This document shows, in pieces, positions 7,403-14,682 of a DNA stretch of 64,000 bases. Source of the DNA: JAOPZW01 sp963806015. Lineage in GTDB: Bacteria > Actinomycetota > Thermoleophilia > Solirubrobacterales > Solirubrobacteraceae. The DNA lies in contig CAWDWM010000002.1 in assembly GCA_963806015.1 (NCBI GenBank), positions 186,001 through 250,000 on the forward strand. The letters are read 5' to 3'. The first letter of the stretch is position 1; every line of letters begins with the position of its first letter. Both the position numbers and the translations under genes were made by a program. A model generated the notes under the pieces. The model was not told where the DNA came from and searched no databases. It worked only from the letters and a program-made list of their open reading frames with translations.

Positions 7403-8077
7403 CTAGAGGTCGCGCGTGGAGACCACGCCGGCCTGCAGGGCCTCGGCCACCAGGCGCGAGCGCTTCTGGTTCTGGGGCAGGTGCTCGATCCCGAAGCGCA
7501 GGAACAGCGTGCGCAGGTGCGACTTGACGGCGTCGACGCTGAGGTGCAGCTCGTCGGCGATGTCCTGGTTGGTGGCCGGCACCGCGAACTCGTCGTGCTT
7601 GTAGGGCCGCGATAGGGCGACGAGGACCTGGCGCTGCGTCGGCGGCAGGTCGCCGAGCGTGAGCCGCTGACCGGCGATCTGGGTGGGCATCGAGTCCTCG
7701 GACTCCGGGCGCCGGTAGGCCATCGAGGTCTGCCCCACGCGCAGGACGTCGCCGTCGCGCAGGCGCGTACGACCGGAGATGCGCGTGCCGTTGACGTAGG
7801 TCCCGTTGCGTGAGAGACCGTCGTCGCTGACCGTCCACTCGCCCGCGATCGCCTCGAGCTCGGCGTGCAGGCGCGAGACCTCCGTGTCCCAGGCCAGGCT
7901 CAGCTCGTTCCCGCTGCCACGCCCCACGCTCACGCGTTCCAGCGACGCCAGGTCGAGCAGGCGCTGAGCGCCGTCGCCATCGCGGAAGACGAGGAAGGGA
8001 CGGCCGCGGCGCTCGGCCTCGATGCGCTCGCGCAGCTCGGCCGGGGTGGCGGAGTGGGCCTGGAGTGGGGACGGCAT
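7403..8077 (-). CDS. FHA-domain protein with C-terminal LuxR-like helix-turn-helix
   Basis: 224-aa cytoplasmic regulator. The N-terminal half is a forkhead-associated domain (phosphothreonine reader) with VSVGRGSGNELSL, VSRLHAEL and SRNGTYVNG, which carry the conserved GR, SxxH and NG residues. The C-terminal half reads TQRQVLVALSRPY, TNQDIADELHLSVDAVKSHLRTLFLRFGI, a typical winged or LuxR-type DNA-binding helix-turn-helix. This architecture links kinase signalling to transcription, and a PknB-type kinase lies across the IS, convergently. The ATG at 8077 follows no clear Shine-Dalgarno. The gene is divergent from an ECF sigma factor; four CCC/GGG palindromes lie between them. That it reads phosphorylation by the nearby kinase is inference. 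Confidence 0.88.
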   Translation of the reverse strand: MPSPLQAHSATPAELRERIEAERRGRPFLVFRDGDGAQRLLDLASLERVSVGRGSGNELSLAWDTEVSRLHAELEAIAGEWTVSDDGLSRNGTYVNGTRISGRTRLRDGDVLRVGQTSMAYRRPESEDSMPTQIAGQRLTLGDLPPTQRQVLVALSRPYKHDEFAVPATNQDIADELHLSVDAVKSHLRTLFLRFGIEHLPQNQKRSRLVAEALQAGVVSTRDL

Positions 8078-8093
8078 GTCGACTGTCAAGGCT

Positions 8094-8180
8094 ACCCAGG
8101 GTGATGGATGCCCCACCTCGGGGGGCCAGGTGTGACCCTCGGGTGGCTGGGAGAAGGTCCCGCCAGCCCCCAACCTGGGG
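8094..8180. promoter_or_regulatory. Cluster of four CCC/GGG palindromes between divergent regulators
   Basis: The gap between the FHA-HTH and sigma genes contains ACCCAGGGT (8094-8102), CCCCACCTCGGGG (8111-8123), ACCCTCGGGT (8135-8144) and CCCCCAACCTGGGG (8167-8180). The similar arms at irregular spacing suggest operator sites for one of the flanking regulators. In GC-rich DNA part of this could be chance. Confidence 0.4.
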
Positions 8181-8182
8181 TC

Positions 8183-8752
8183 ATGACGATCCTCCTTCAC
8201 CCGACCGCCTACCGGGCCGCCACCGACGAGCAGCTCGTCGATCTCGTGCGCGAGGGCGACGATCGGGCCTTCGACGCCATCCACGCCCGCTACGAGCAGC
8301 GGCTGATCGGCTACGCGCGCCAGATGCTCAGCGGCGCGCACCACGACGCCGAGGAGATCGTGCAGGACGCCTTCGTGCGCGCGCTCGCCGCGCTGCGCGC
8401 CGACCGCCGCGAGATGGCCCTGAAGCCATGGCTCTTCACGATCGTGCGCAACCGCACCCTCGACGTGCTGCGCCGCCCGGTGCGCACGACCGACCTCGAG
8501 CTCCACGCCCCCGTCCTGCACGATGCCGGCGCCGACCCCCACGAGCAGGTGACGCGCGCCGACGACCTGCGCGACCTGGTCGGCGAGCTCAAGCGGCTCC
8601 CCGAGCGCCAGCGCATCGCGCTCGTCGCGCACGAGCTCGCCGGCGACTCGCACGAGGCGATCGCGCGGCGGCTGAACGTCTCGGTCGGGGGCTCGAAGGC
8701 GCTGGTCTGCCGCGCGCGCTCGGGGCTCGCCCGGGCGACCGCCGCGGCCTAG
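8183..8752 (+). CDS. ECF-type RNA polymerase sigma factor
   Basis: 189-aa sigma-70 family protein with only regions 2 and 4. Region 2: DEQLVDLVREGDDRAFDAI, YEQRLIGYARQML, DAEEIVQDAFVRAL and LKPWLFTIVRNRTLDVLR. Region 4: LKRLPERQRIALVAHELAGDSHEAIARRLNVSVGGSKALVCRARSGL. It would direct transcription of a stress regulon; no anti-sigma gene adjoins it, but the divergent FHA-HTH gene may act with it. The ATG at 8183 gives a standard N-terminus; an in-frame ATG at 8108 would place palindromes inside the coding region. Its stop shares the tetranucleotide CTAG with the stop of the convergent gene. Confidence 0.88.
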   Translation: MTILLHPTAYRAATDEQLVDLVREGDDRAFDAIHARYEQRLIGYARQMLSGAHHDAEEIVQDAFVRALAALRADRREMALKPWLFTIVRNRTLDVLRRPVRTTDLELHAPVLHDAGADPHEQVTRADDLRDLVGELKRLPERQRIALVAHELAGDSHEAIARRLNVSVGGSKALVCRARSGLARATAAA

Positions 8753-9864
8753 TCCAACTGGTCGGGGAGGCCGAAGCGCCCGAAGTAGGCCAGCAGCTGC
8801 TCGGGGTCGGCCGGGTAGTCGGGCCAGCGCAGGACGCTGACGCCGTCGGGCAACCGGGGCGTGCGCACGATGAACGAGGTGATCTCGGCGATCCGCTCGC
8901 CGCGCAGGCGCAGGACGTCGAGCGCGAACGGCAGATGGGTCTGCTCGTCCGGGTCCCACACGTAGGAGCCGACCGCGGCCTGCCCGCTGGCACGCGCCGG
9001 CACGTGGCGCCAGCGCCATTCGCCGTTGAGCGGCGCGGTGGCCAGGAAGACGGAGATCTCCTCGCGTCCGCGATACCAGGCGGCAAGCGGCGGCATCGAC
9101 CAGACGGCGTCCTGCGCGAGCATGGCGACGACGGCGTCGACGTCGCCGCGCCCCATCGCGTCCATGTAGCCCGCGACGACCTCGGCCAGCCGCTGGTCGC
9201 CCAGCGCGCGCAGCGTGGCCTGCTGGCTCTCCGCGGGCAGGCGCTCGTCGACGGTCTTGCGCGCCCGCTGCATGGCGCTGTTGACGGCGGCGGCGGTCGT
9301 CTCGAGCGCCTCGGCGACCTCCTGGGCCGAGAAGCCGAGCACCTCGCGCAGGATGAGGACCGCGCGCTGGTTGGGCGGCAGGTGCTGCAGCGCCGCGACG
9401 AACGCCAGCTCCACGCTCTCGCGCCGCTCGTAGCGGGCCTCGGGGACAGCGCGCCCGTCCTCGAGCCCGAGCGGCTCGTCGGGGTAGGGCTCCACCCACA
9501 CCGAATCGACCAGCGGGCTGCCGGAATGGTCGTGGGGGTCCACGGGCGGGCCGTGGTCGATCGGCAGCAGGCGCTTGGGCCGGCGCTCGACCACGGTGAG
9601 GCACGCGTTGGTGGCGATCCGGTAAAGCCAGGAGCGCAGCGAGCTTCGCCCCTGGAAGCGCGGCAGCCCGCGCCATGCCCGCAGCAGCGCGTCCTGAAGG
9701 GCGTCCTCGGCGTCGTGGACCGAGCCGAGCATCCGGTAGCAGTGGGCGTGCAGCTCGCGGCGGTGCGGCTCGACCAGGCGCCGATAGGCGTCCTCATCGC
9801 CATCGCGAGCGGCGCCGAGCAACTCGCGCTCCAGCGCGGTGGCGGGTGTGGTGGAAATGGCCAT
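8749..9864 (-). CDS. ECF sigma factor with C-terminal SnoaL-like domain (SigJ/ECF41-type)
   Basis: 371-aa sigma factor. Region 2 includes YRRLVEPHRRELHAHCYRML, AEDALQDALLRAWRGL and LRSWLYRIATNACL; region 4 includes LPPNQRAVLILREVLGFSAQEVAEALETT. After about residue 205 comes a SnoaL/NTF2-like domain (AEVVAGYMDAMGRGDVDAVVAML, WYRGREEISVFLA). In characterised relatives this fused domain controls sigma activity in place of a separate anti-sigma factor. ECF41-type genes are typically next to a small metabolic target gene; here a VOC-fold protein starts 85 bp away in divergent orientation, a plausible target. The stop overlaps that of the neighbouring sigma gene. Confidence 0.88.
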   Translation of the reverse strand: MAISTTPATALERELLGAARDGDEDAYRRLVEPHRRELHAHCYRMLGSVHDAEDALQDALLRAWRGLPRFQGRSSLRSWLYRIATNACLTVVERRPKRLLPIDHGPPVDPHDHSGSPLVDSVWVEPYPDEPLGLEDGRAVPEARYERRESVELAFVAALQHLPPNQRAVLILREVLGFSAQEVAEALETTAAAVNSAMQRARKTVDERLPAESQQATLRALGDQRLAEVVAGYMDAMGRGDVDAVVAMLAQDAVWSMPPLAAWYRGREEISVFLATAPLNGEWRWRHVPARASGQAAVGSYVWDPDEQTHLPFALDVLRLRGERIAEITSFIVRTPRLPDGVSVLRWPDYPADPEQLLAYFGRFGLPDQLD

Positions 9865-9949
9865 TGCCGCCTACAAGACCGCCGGCGCGCCGCAAATTCA
9901 TCGCCTGCGATGAGTTTCGGGCGCGTAGAGGGTCGAACAGCCAGAAGTC

Positions 9950-10309
9950 ATGCGCCCTCCCTCCACACCCGTGGTGCATCTCGAGCTGCACACCGGCGAC
10001 CTGCAGCGGGCCCGCGCCTTCTACGCGCAACTCTGCGACTGGCGCCCGGACCGCATCGACACCCGCCACGGCTCCTACCTGGCGCTCGAGCTGGGCGACG
10101 AGCTCGGCGGCGGCATCGTCGAGTGCTCCACCGAGCGCCCCCTGTGGCTGCCCTATGTCGAGGTCCCCGAGATCGGCCAGGCCACCGACCGCGCGCGCGA
10201 CCTGGGCGCAGCGGTCCTGCTCGAGGCCCGCGAGGGCCCCGCGGGCTGGCGCAGCGTCGTCGCCTCGCCGGCCGGCGGTGAGATCGCCTTCTGGCAGCGC
10301 AAGCGATGA
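9950..10309 (+). CDS. VOC-superfamily (glyoxalase/bleomycin-resistance fold) protein
   Basis: 119-aa single-domain protein with the paired beta-alpha-beta-beta-beta modules of the vicinal oxygen chelate fold. The first module begins VVHLELHTGDLQRARAFYAQLCDW and the second WLPYVEVPEIGQATDRARDLGA. The second half ends with the usual GGEIAFWQ strand. Metal ligands typical of true dioxygenases or glyoxalases are incomplete, so the reaction is unknown. It is divergent from the ECF41-type sigma gene and is the natural candidate for that sigma factor's target. Confidence 0.78.
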   Translation: MRPPSTPVVHLELHTGDLQRARAFYAQLCDWRPDRIDTRHGSYLALELGDELGGGIVECSTERPLWLPYVEVPEIGQATDRARDLGAAVLLEAREGPAGWRSVVASPAGGEIAFWQRKR

Positions 10310-10318
10310 GGCGGCCGC

Positions 10319-11296
10319 TCAGGCGCCGCTTGCTCGCGGCCTGTCTCCCAGCGGCCGCCCGGCCTCGCTGCGCGGCGGCGTCGCGTCGAGGAAGACCTGC
10401 CACACCGTGGGAATGCGCTCGCGCAGCTCGCGGTCTATCGCGCTCGACGCGCGTTCGATCTCGTCGGCGCTGAGGCCGTCCGCCAGGTCGACGCGCGCGG
10501 CGACCAGCAGCCGATCCGGCGACAGCGCCATGGTCAACAGCTCGAGCACGCGATCGACGGCCGCATCGGCCTCGATGACCTCGGTGATCGCCTGGCGCTC
10601 GTCGGGCGTCGCCGACCGGCCGATGAGCAGGTTCTTGGTATCGCGGCCCAGGGCGAACGCGACCACGGCCAGCAGCACGCCGATCGCGACCGACGCCAAC
10701 CCGTCGTAGACCTGGTTGCCGGTCAGCTGGAAGAGCATCACGCCCGCGAAGGCCAGGACGACGCCGATGACCGCGCCGGAGTCCTCGAAGAGCACCGTCT
10801 TGGTGGTGGGATCGCGGCTGGCGCGCACGTAGCTCGCGTAGGGCTGGCGACGCTCGCTCGCCTCGCGGCGCGTGTGCCGCCAGGCCCGCACGAGCGACGC
10901 GCCGTCGGCCAGCAGGGAGAACCCCAGCACGGCGTACACGAGCGTGAAGGAGCCATGCTCGGCCGGCGGGCCGAAGATCCGGCGCAGGCCCTCGAAGAGC
11001 GAGAAGCCGGCGCCCGCGACGAAGATCCCCACGGCCGCCAGGAACGACCAGAAGAAGCGCTCCTTGCCGTGGCCGAAGGGGTGCTCGACGTCGGGCGGGC
11101 GCTCGCCGAGCGCCAGCGAGAACAGCAGGAAGATCTGGTTCATCGTGTCGGCGATCGAGTGGGCGGCCTCGGCCAACATGGCCGACGAGCCCGACACGAG
11201 GCCGGCGGCGAGCTTGGCCACCGCGATCGACGCGTTGGCGCCCAGCGCGATGAGCACGGTGCGGCGCGCGGCGCTCTGCCCGCCGCTGCCGGGCAT
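10319..11296 (-). CDS. Cation diffusion facilitator (CDF) transporter
   Basis: 325-aa inner-membrane metal/proton antiporter. Helix 2 carries MLAEAAHSIADTMNQIF (the HxxxD half of the metal site), followed by HPFGHGKERFFWSF, a hallmark of the family. The fifth helix has EDSGAVIGVVLAF (the DxxxD/E half), and a cytoplasmic ferredoxin-like C-terminal domain follows (LELLTMALSPDRLLVAARVDL). The signature fits Zn, Fe or Mn export, but the exact metal cannot be read. Its ATG overlaps the stop of the upstream amidotransferase gene by one base (TGATG), so the two form an operon. Confidence 0.9.
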   Translation of the reverse strand: MPGSGGQSAARRTVLIALGANASIAVAKLAAGLVSGSSAMLAEAAHSIADTMNQIFLLFSLALGERPPDVEHPFGHGKERFFWSFLAAVGIFVAGAGFSLFEGLRRIFGPPAEHGSFTLVYAVLGFSLLADGASLVRAWRHTRREASERRQPYASYVRASRDPTTKTVLFEDSGAVIGVVLAFAGVMLFQLTGNQVYDGLASVAIGVLLAVVAFALGRDTKNLLIGRSATPDERQAITEVIEADAAVDRVLELLTMALSPDRLLVAARVDLADGLSADEIERASSAIDRELRERIPTVWQVFLDATPPRSEAGRPLGDRPRASGA

Positions 11297-12030
11297 CAGC
11301 GCGAGCCGTTGCGCGCGGCGGCCGCCTCGATCACGAGGGCGGCGATGAGGCGGCTGGTCTCGTCGGCCTCGGGATGCCACTGGACGCCCAGCGCGAAGCG
11401 ACGATCGGGCGCCTCGAAGGCCTCGGGCAGCTCGTCGATGGCCGACCAGCCGGTGACCTCCAGGCCCTCGCCGATGCGGTCGACGGCCTGATGGTGATGG
11501 GACTTGGTGGCGTGCGTGACCTCGCCCGCGGCGCGCGCGGCCAGCGAGCCGTCGCTGAGGCGCACGTCGTGATCTGCGCCGTCGAAGCTCCCCGGATTGC
11601 GACGGTGCTCGTGGTGGCCGTGGCTCTCGGGCAGGTGCTGCAGCAGCGTGCCGCCGGTGGCGACGTTCATGACCTGCATGCCGCGGCAGATGCCCAGCAG
11701 CGGCAGGTCGCGCTCCATGGCCCGGCGGGCGAGCGCGATCTCGAACTCGTCGCGCTCGGGCACCGTGCCCCGGGTCTCGGAGTGGGCCTGCGCCCCGTAG
11801 GTGGCCGGGTCCATGTCGGCGCCACCGGCCAGGATCAGCCCGTCGAGCAGATCGAGGATCGCATCGGGATCGTCCTGCGCCGCCTCGTCGGGCGGGAGCA
11901 GCAGCGTCAGCCCACCGGCGCGCTGGACGGCGTCGACGTAGGAGCGCGGCAGCAGATAGGCCTGCTGGTCCCACACGCTCCAGCGCGCACGTTCCAGTGC
12001 GGTGCAGATCCCGATGACAGGGCGGCCCAT
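11296..12030 (-). CDS. Class-I glutamine amidotransferase-like hydrolase (peptidase C26, PuuD-like)
   Basis: 244-aa cytoplasmic protein similar to gamma-glutamyl-gamma-aminobutyrate hydrolases. The nucleophilic cysteine is in LLGICRGMQVMN, the oxyanion region is LILAGGADMDP, and the catalytic His/Glu pair is in GVQWHPEAD. The conserved SHHHQAV segment precedes it. PuuD-type enzymes remove glutamate from gamma-glutamylated amines; no other polyamine genes lie nearby, so the substrate is open. It precedes and overlaps the CDF transporter gene. Confidence 0.86.
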   Translation of the reverse strand: MGRPVIGICTALERARWSVWDQQAYLLPRSYVDAVQRAGGLTLLLPPDEAAQDDPDAILDLLDGLILAGGADMDPATYGAQAHSETRGTVPERDEFEIALARRAMERDLPLLGICRGMQVMNVATGGTLLQHLPESHGHHEHRRNPGSFDGADHDVRLSDGSLAARAAGEVTHATKSHHHQAVDRIGEGLEVTGWSAIDELPEAFEAPDRRFALGVQWHPEADETSRLIAALVIEAAAARNGSR

Positions 12031-12064
12031 TGCGGTGAAGTTAGTACGTCCGCCAGCGGCGCGG

Positions 12065-12613
12065 TCAGGCGGCGTCGCGGCCGGCGACCTTCTCGCGCGC
12101 CGCGGCGAGCGTCACGCCGCGCTCGGCCAGCACGCGCGCAGCGACGCCGTCGCGCTCGCGCAGCAGGCCGAGGACGAGGTGCTCGGCGCGCAGGTCGCGC
12201 TCGCCGAGGCTGACCGCCTCGCGCAGCGTGAGCTCGAGCGCCTTCTTGGCCCGCGCGCTGAACGGGACCCTCCCGCTCGTCCCGCCGCGGCGGCAGCGGC
12301 CGCGGCGGCTCAGCGCGCCGGGCCCGAAGGCCCGCTCCACGCGCTCGCGCACGGCGTCGAGATCGATGCCCAGCGTCGCGAGGGCGTCAGGGTCGAGGTC
12401 GTCCTCGCCGCGGCCCACGGCGCGCAGCACGTCGTCGCGCGCACCGGCCAGGTCGACGCCGAAGCCGGCCAGCAGCCGCGCCCCGTCGCTGTCGCTGCGC
12501 AGCACGCCGAGCAGGACGTGCTCGGTGCCGATCCAGCCGTGGTGCAGGGCGACGGCCTCCTCCTGGGCCAGCACCACCGCCTGGCGGGCGTCGTCGGTGA
12601 AGCGCTCGAACAT
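12065..12613 (-). CDS. Clp N-terminal (ClpR) repeat-domain protein without ATPase
   Basis: 182-aa protein made of two Clp-N repeats: FERFTDDARQAVVLAQEEA with HVLLGVLR, and FSARAKKALELTLREA with HLVLGLLRE. These are the substrate- or adaptor-binding modules of ClpA/ClpC, here without the AAA+ domains. Such stand-alone proteins could compete for adaptors or present substrates to ClpC. The ATG at 12613 overlaps the stop of the HTH gene upstream (TGATG), so both are expressed together from a promoter flanked by twin operators. The role is inferred from the domain alone. Confidence 0.82.
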   Translation of the reverse strand: MFERFTDDARQAVVLAQEEAVALHHGWIGTEHVLLGVLRSDSDGARLLAGFGVDLAGARDDVLRAVGRGEDDLDPDALATLGIDLDAVRERVERAFGPGALSRRGRCRRGGTSGRVPFSARAKKALELTLREAVSLGERDLRAEHLVLGLLRERDGVAARVLAERGVTLAAAREKVAGRDAA

Positions 12614-12843
12614 CAGCCCAGCAACCTCCTGCGTCGCCCGTGCTTGCGGTGCACCGCCTGCTTGGACACCCCGAGCGCGGCGCCGATCTCCTGCCACGAC
12701 CAGCCGCGCTCGCGGGCGTTGGCGACGTGGAGCTCCTCCAGGCGCTCGACCAGGGCGCGCAGCGAGGCGACGGCGGCGAGCCCGACCTGCGGATCGGTGC
12801 TGTCGACGGCGCCGGCGAGATCGCGGGTCTCCTGTGCGGCCAT
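12613..12843 (-). CDS. Small helix-turn-helix DNA-binding protein
   Basis: 76-aa protein. An N-terminal helix (LAAVASLRALVERLEELHVANA) precedes a clear helix-turn-helix, WSWQEIGAALGVSKQAVHRKHG, with a basic C-terminus. It is probably a repressor of its own operon, because two perfect GTCAAC-N4-GTTGAC palindromes lie directly upstream. A longer frame to 12900 would run through both palindromes, so the ATG at 12843 is chosen. It overlaps the Clp-N gene by one base and is divergent from the enoyl-CoA hydratase gene, which it may also control. Confidence 0.82.
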   Translation of the reverse strand: MAAQETRDLAGAVDSTDPQVGLAAVASLRALVERLEELHVANARERGWSWQEIGAALGVSKQAVHRKHGRRRRLLG

Positions 12844-12846
12844 GCC

Positions 12847-12889
12847 GTCAACATACGTTGACGAGGCCTGTTTGTCAACCCATGTTGAC
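12847..12889. promoter_or_regulatory. Twin palindromic operators
   Basis: GTCAAC-ATAC-GTTGAC (12847-12862) and GTCAAC-CCAT-GTTGAC (12874-12889) share both 6-base arms and the 4-base spacing. Their centres are 27 bp apart. They lie between the HTH gene and the enoyl-CoA hydratase gene. Confidence 0.75.
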
Positions 12890-12904
12890 GCGCGGAGCAC
12901 CGGA

Positions 12905-12910
12905 TAGGTT
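12905..12910 (+). promoter_or_regulatory. -10 box (TAGGTT) of the enoyl-CoA hydratase gene
   Basis: Ends seven bases before the ATG at 12918, so the transcript would be leaderless. The right palindrome lies immediately upstream, where a bound repressor would block RNA polymerase. Confidence 0.5.
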
Positions 12911-12917
12911 GCCCCCC

Positions 12918-13721
12918 ATGGCCGACCTGGAGACCGTCAACCTCCGCCGCGATGGCGCCGCGGCGACCATCGAGCTCAACCGCCCCGAGACGCTGAACGC
13001 CTGGAACGCGCAGCTCGGGCACGACCTCCTGGCCGCCGTCAGCGAGGTCGCCGAGGACGACGGCGTGCGCGCCGTGGTGATCACCGGCGCCGGGCGGGCG
13101 TTCTCCGCCGGCGCCGACCTGCGCGACCTGACCGGCCGCGAGGAGCGCACGCCCGAGGGCCACCCGGACGTGCGCACGGTGCTGACCGAGCGCTACCACC
13201 CGATCATCACCACCATCCGCACCATGCCCAAGCCGGTGGTCTCGGCCGTCAACGGGCCCGCCGTGGGTATCGGGCTCTCGCTCGCCCTCGCCGCCGACCT
13301 CGTCGTGGCCGCCGAGTCCGCCTACCTGCTGCTGGCGTTCGTGAACATCGGGCTCGTCCCCGACGGCGGCTCGTCGCTCTTCATTCCCGCGCGCATCGGG
13401 TTCGCGCGGGCGACCGAGATGGCCATGCTGGGCGAGCGGATCCCCGCCCCGAAGGCGCTCGAGTGGGGCCTCGTCAACCGCGTGGTCGCCGACGACGCCT
13501 TCACGGCCGAGGTGGCGGCGCTGCGCGACCGGCTCGCCGCGGGGCCGACGCGGTCCTACGCCGGGACCAAGCGCGAGCTCAACCACTGGCTCTACGCGCG
13601 CATGGAGGACCAGCTCGAGCTCGAGGCCGATATCCAGCAGGAGATGGCGGGCTCGCCGGACTTCGCCGAGGGGGTCACGGCCTTCGTCCAGAAGCGCCCG
13701 CCAGCGTTCGAGGGGCGGTAG
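12918..13721 (+). CDS. Enoyl-CoA hydratase/isomerase family protein
   Basis: 267-aa crotonase-fold enzyme acting on acyl-CoA thioesters. CoA-binding and oxyanion-hole segments are seen in ITGAGRAFSAGADLRDL and VSAVNGPAVGIGLSLALAADLVVA. The region LAFVNIGLVPDGGSSLFIPARIG matches hydratases/isomerases, with the C-terminal helix ending ADIQQEMAGSPDFAEGVTAFVQKR. Overall it is closest to PaaG-type 2-(1,2-epoxy-dihydrophenyl)acetyl-CoA isomerases, but no other phenylacetate genes are present, so the substrate is open. Its promoter abuts the twin operators of the divergent HTH gene. Confidence 0.9.
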   Translation: MADLETVNLRRDGAAATIELNRPETLNAWNAQLGHDLLAAVSEVAEDDGVRAVVITGAGRAFSAGADLRDLTGREERTPEGHPDVRTVLTERYHPIITTIRTMPKPVVSAVNGPAVGIGLSLALAADLVVAAESAYLLLAFVNIGLVPDGGSSLFIPARIGFARATEMAMLGERIPAPKALEWGLVNRVVADDAFTAEVAALRDRLAAGPTRSYAGTKRELNHWLYARMEDQLELEADIQQEMAGSPDFAEGVTAFVQKRPPAFEGR

Positions 13722-13759
13722 TCGCGCCACCTACGTGCCGTCGTCCGCCGGGCTGTGAA

Positions 13760-13765
13760 TAGAAT
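13760..13765 (+). promoter_or_regulatory. -10 box (TAGAAT) of the first oxidase cluster
   Basis: TAGAAT lies nine bases before the TTG start of ctaC and contains the in-frame TAG that bounds the reading frame. No Shine-Dalgarno is seen, so a nearly leaderless transcript is likely. Confidence 0.5.
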
Positions 13766-13774
13766 CCTCGCGCC

Positions 13775-14674
13775 TTGGCCCGGAGCACTGCCACCGGTCG
13801 GTCGCGTCGCCTCGCCTTCGCCCTCCTTCTCGCCCTCGTTGCGCTGCTCGCCTTCGCCAGCGCGGCGTTCGCCGATGCCCTGACGCCTGAGAGCGGCGGT
13901 TCGCCCAACGCCGACGAGATCGACTCGCTCTATAAGCTGATCTTCGTCGTCGCCGCCGTCATCTTCATCGGCGTCGAGGGCGCGCTGTTCTACTCGCTGT
14001 TCAAGTTCCGCGCGCGCAAGGGCGCCGTCGCCGCCCAGATTCGCGGCAACACGCGCCTGGAGGTCGGCTGGACCGTCGGCGCCGCGCTCATCCTCGTGGT
14101 GCTGGCCACCTTCACCTTCGCCAAGCTCCCGGCAATCCGCAATCCGCCGAACTCCGGCGCCAACGGGCTGCAGCTCGCCAACGGCGGTACGCTCTTCGCC
14201 TCGGGTCCCAGCCAGAGGCTGCCGCCCAACGGCAGGTCGCTGAACGTGTGCGTCAACGGCCAGCAGTACATCTGGCGCTACACCTACGCCGCGGACTGCT
14301 CGAAGGCGCCGCTGGCCTCGGTGTTCTCCTACCAGGAGATGGTCGTGCCGGTCGACACGACGGTCACGCTCAACATCCAGGCCCAGGACGTCGCGCACTC
14401 GTGGTGGATCCCCAAGCTGGGCGGCAAGTTCGACGCCATTCCCGGCTACACGAACTACACGTGGTTCAAGATCCCGGGCAAGCTCGCGGGCACGGTGTTC
14501 ACCGGGCAGTGCGCCGAGCTCTGCGGGCGCAACCACGCCAACATGACCGCCACGGTCCGCGCGGTCACGCCGTCCGAGTACGAGAAGTGGCTCGACACGC
14601 GCAAGGCCGACATCAAGGCCGCCGACGACGCCGCCGCCGCGCAGCGCAAGCAGATCGAACAGCAGACGCCGTAG
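13775..14674 (+). CDS. ctaC: Cytochrome c oxidase subunit II (no cytochrome c domain)
   Basis: 299-aa membrane-anchored subunit that takes electrons through the CuA centre. A signal sequence (RLAFALLLALVALLAFASAAFA) is followed by two transmembrane segments and the periplasmic cupredoxin domain. CuA ligands are visible: the histidine in AHSWWIP and the C...E...C...H...M pattern in CAELCGRNHANM. A stop at 13760 in the same frame makes TTG 13775 the first possible start. There is no heme c motif, unlike the second subunit II at 18831. First gene of ctaC-ctaD-ctaB plus two small membrane proteins; no subunit III gene is in this cluster. Confidence 0.94.
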   Translation: MARSTATGRSRRLAFALLLALVALLAFASAAFADALTPESGGSPNADEIDSLYKLIFVVAAVIFIGVEGALFYSLFKFRARKGAVAAQIRGNTRLEVGWTVGAALILVVLATFTFAKLPAIRNPPNSGANGLQLANGGTLFASGPSQRLPPNGRSLNVCVNGQQYIWRYTYAADCSKAPLASVFSYQEMVVPVDTTVTLNIQAQDVAHSWWIPKLGGKFDAIPGYTNYTWFKIPGKLAGTVFTGQCAELCGRNHANMTATVRAVTPSEYEKWLDTRKADIKAADDAAAAQRKQIEQQTP

Positions 14675-14682
14675 CCCCCTTC

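Noticed and set aside
8089..8096. TTGACA upstream of the FHA-HTH start read as a -35 box
   Set aside because: It ends only 6 bases before the ATG on the minus strand, so it cannot be the -35 of this gene, and no -10 follows at the right distance.
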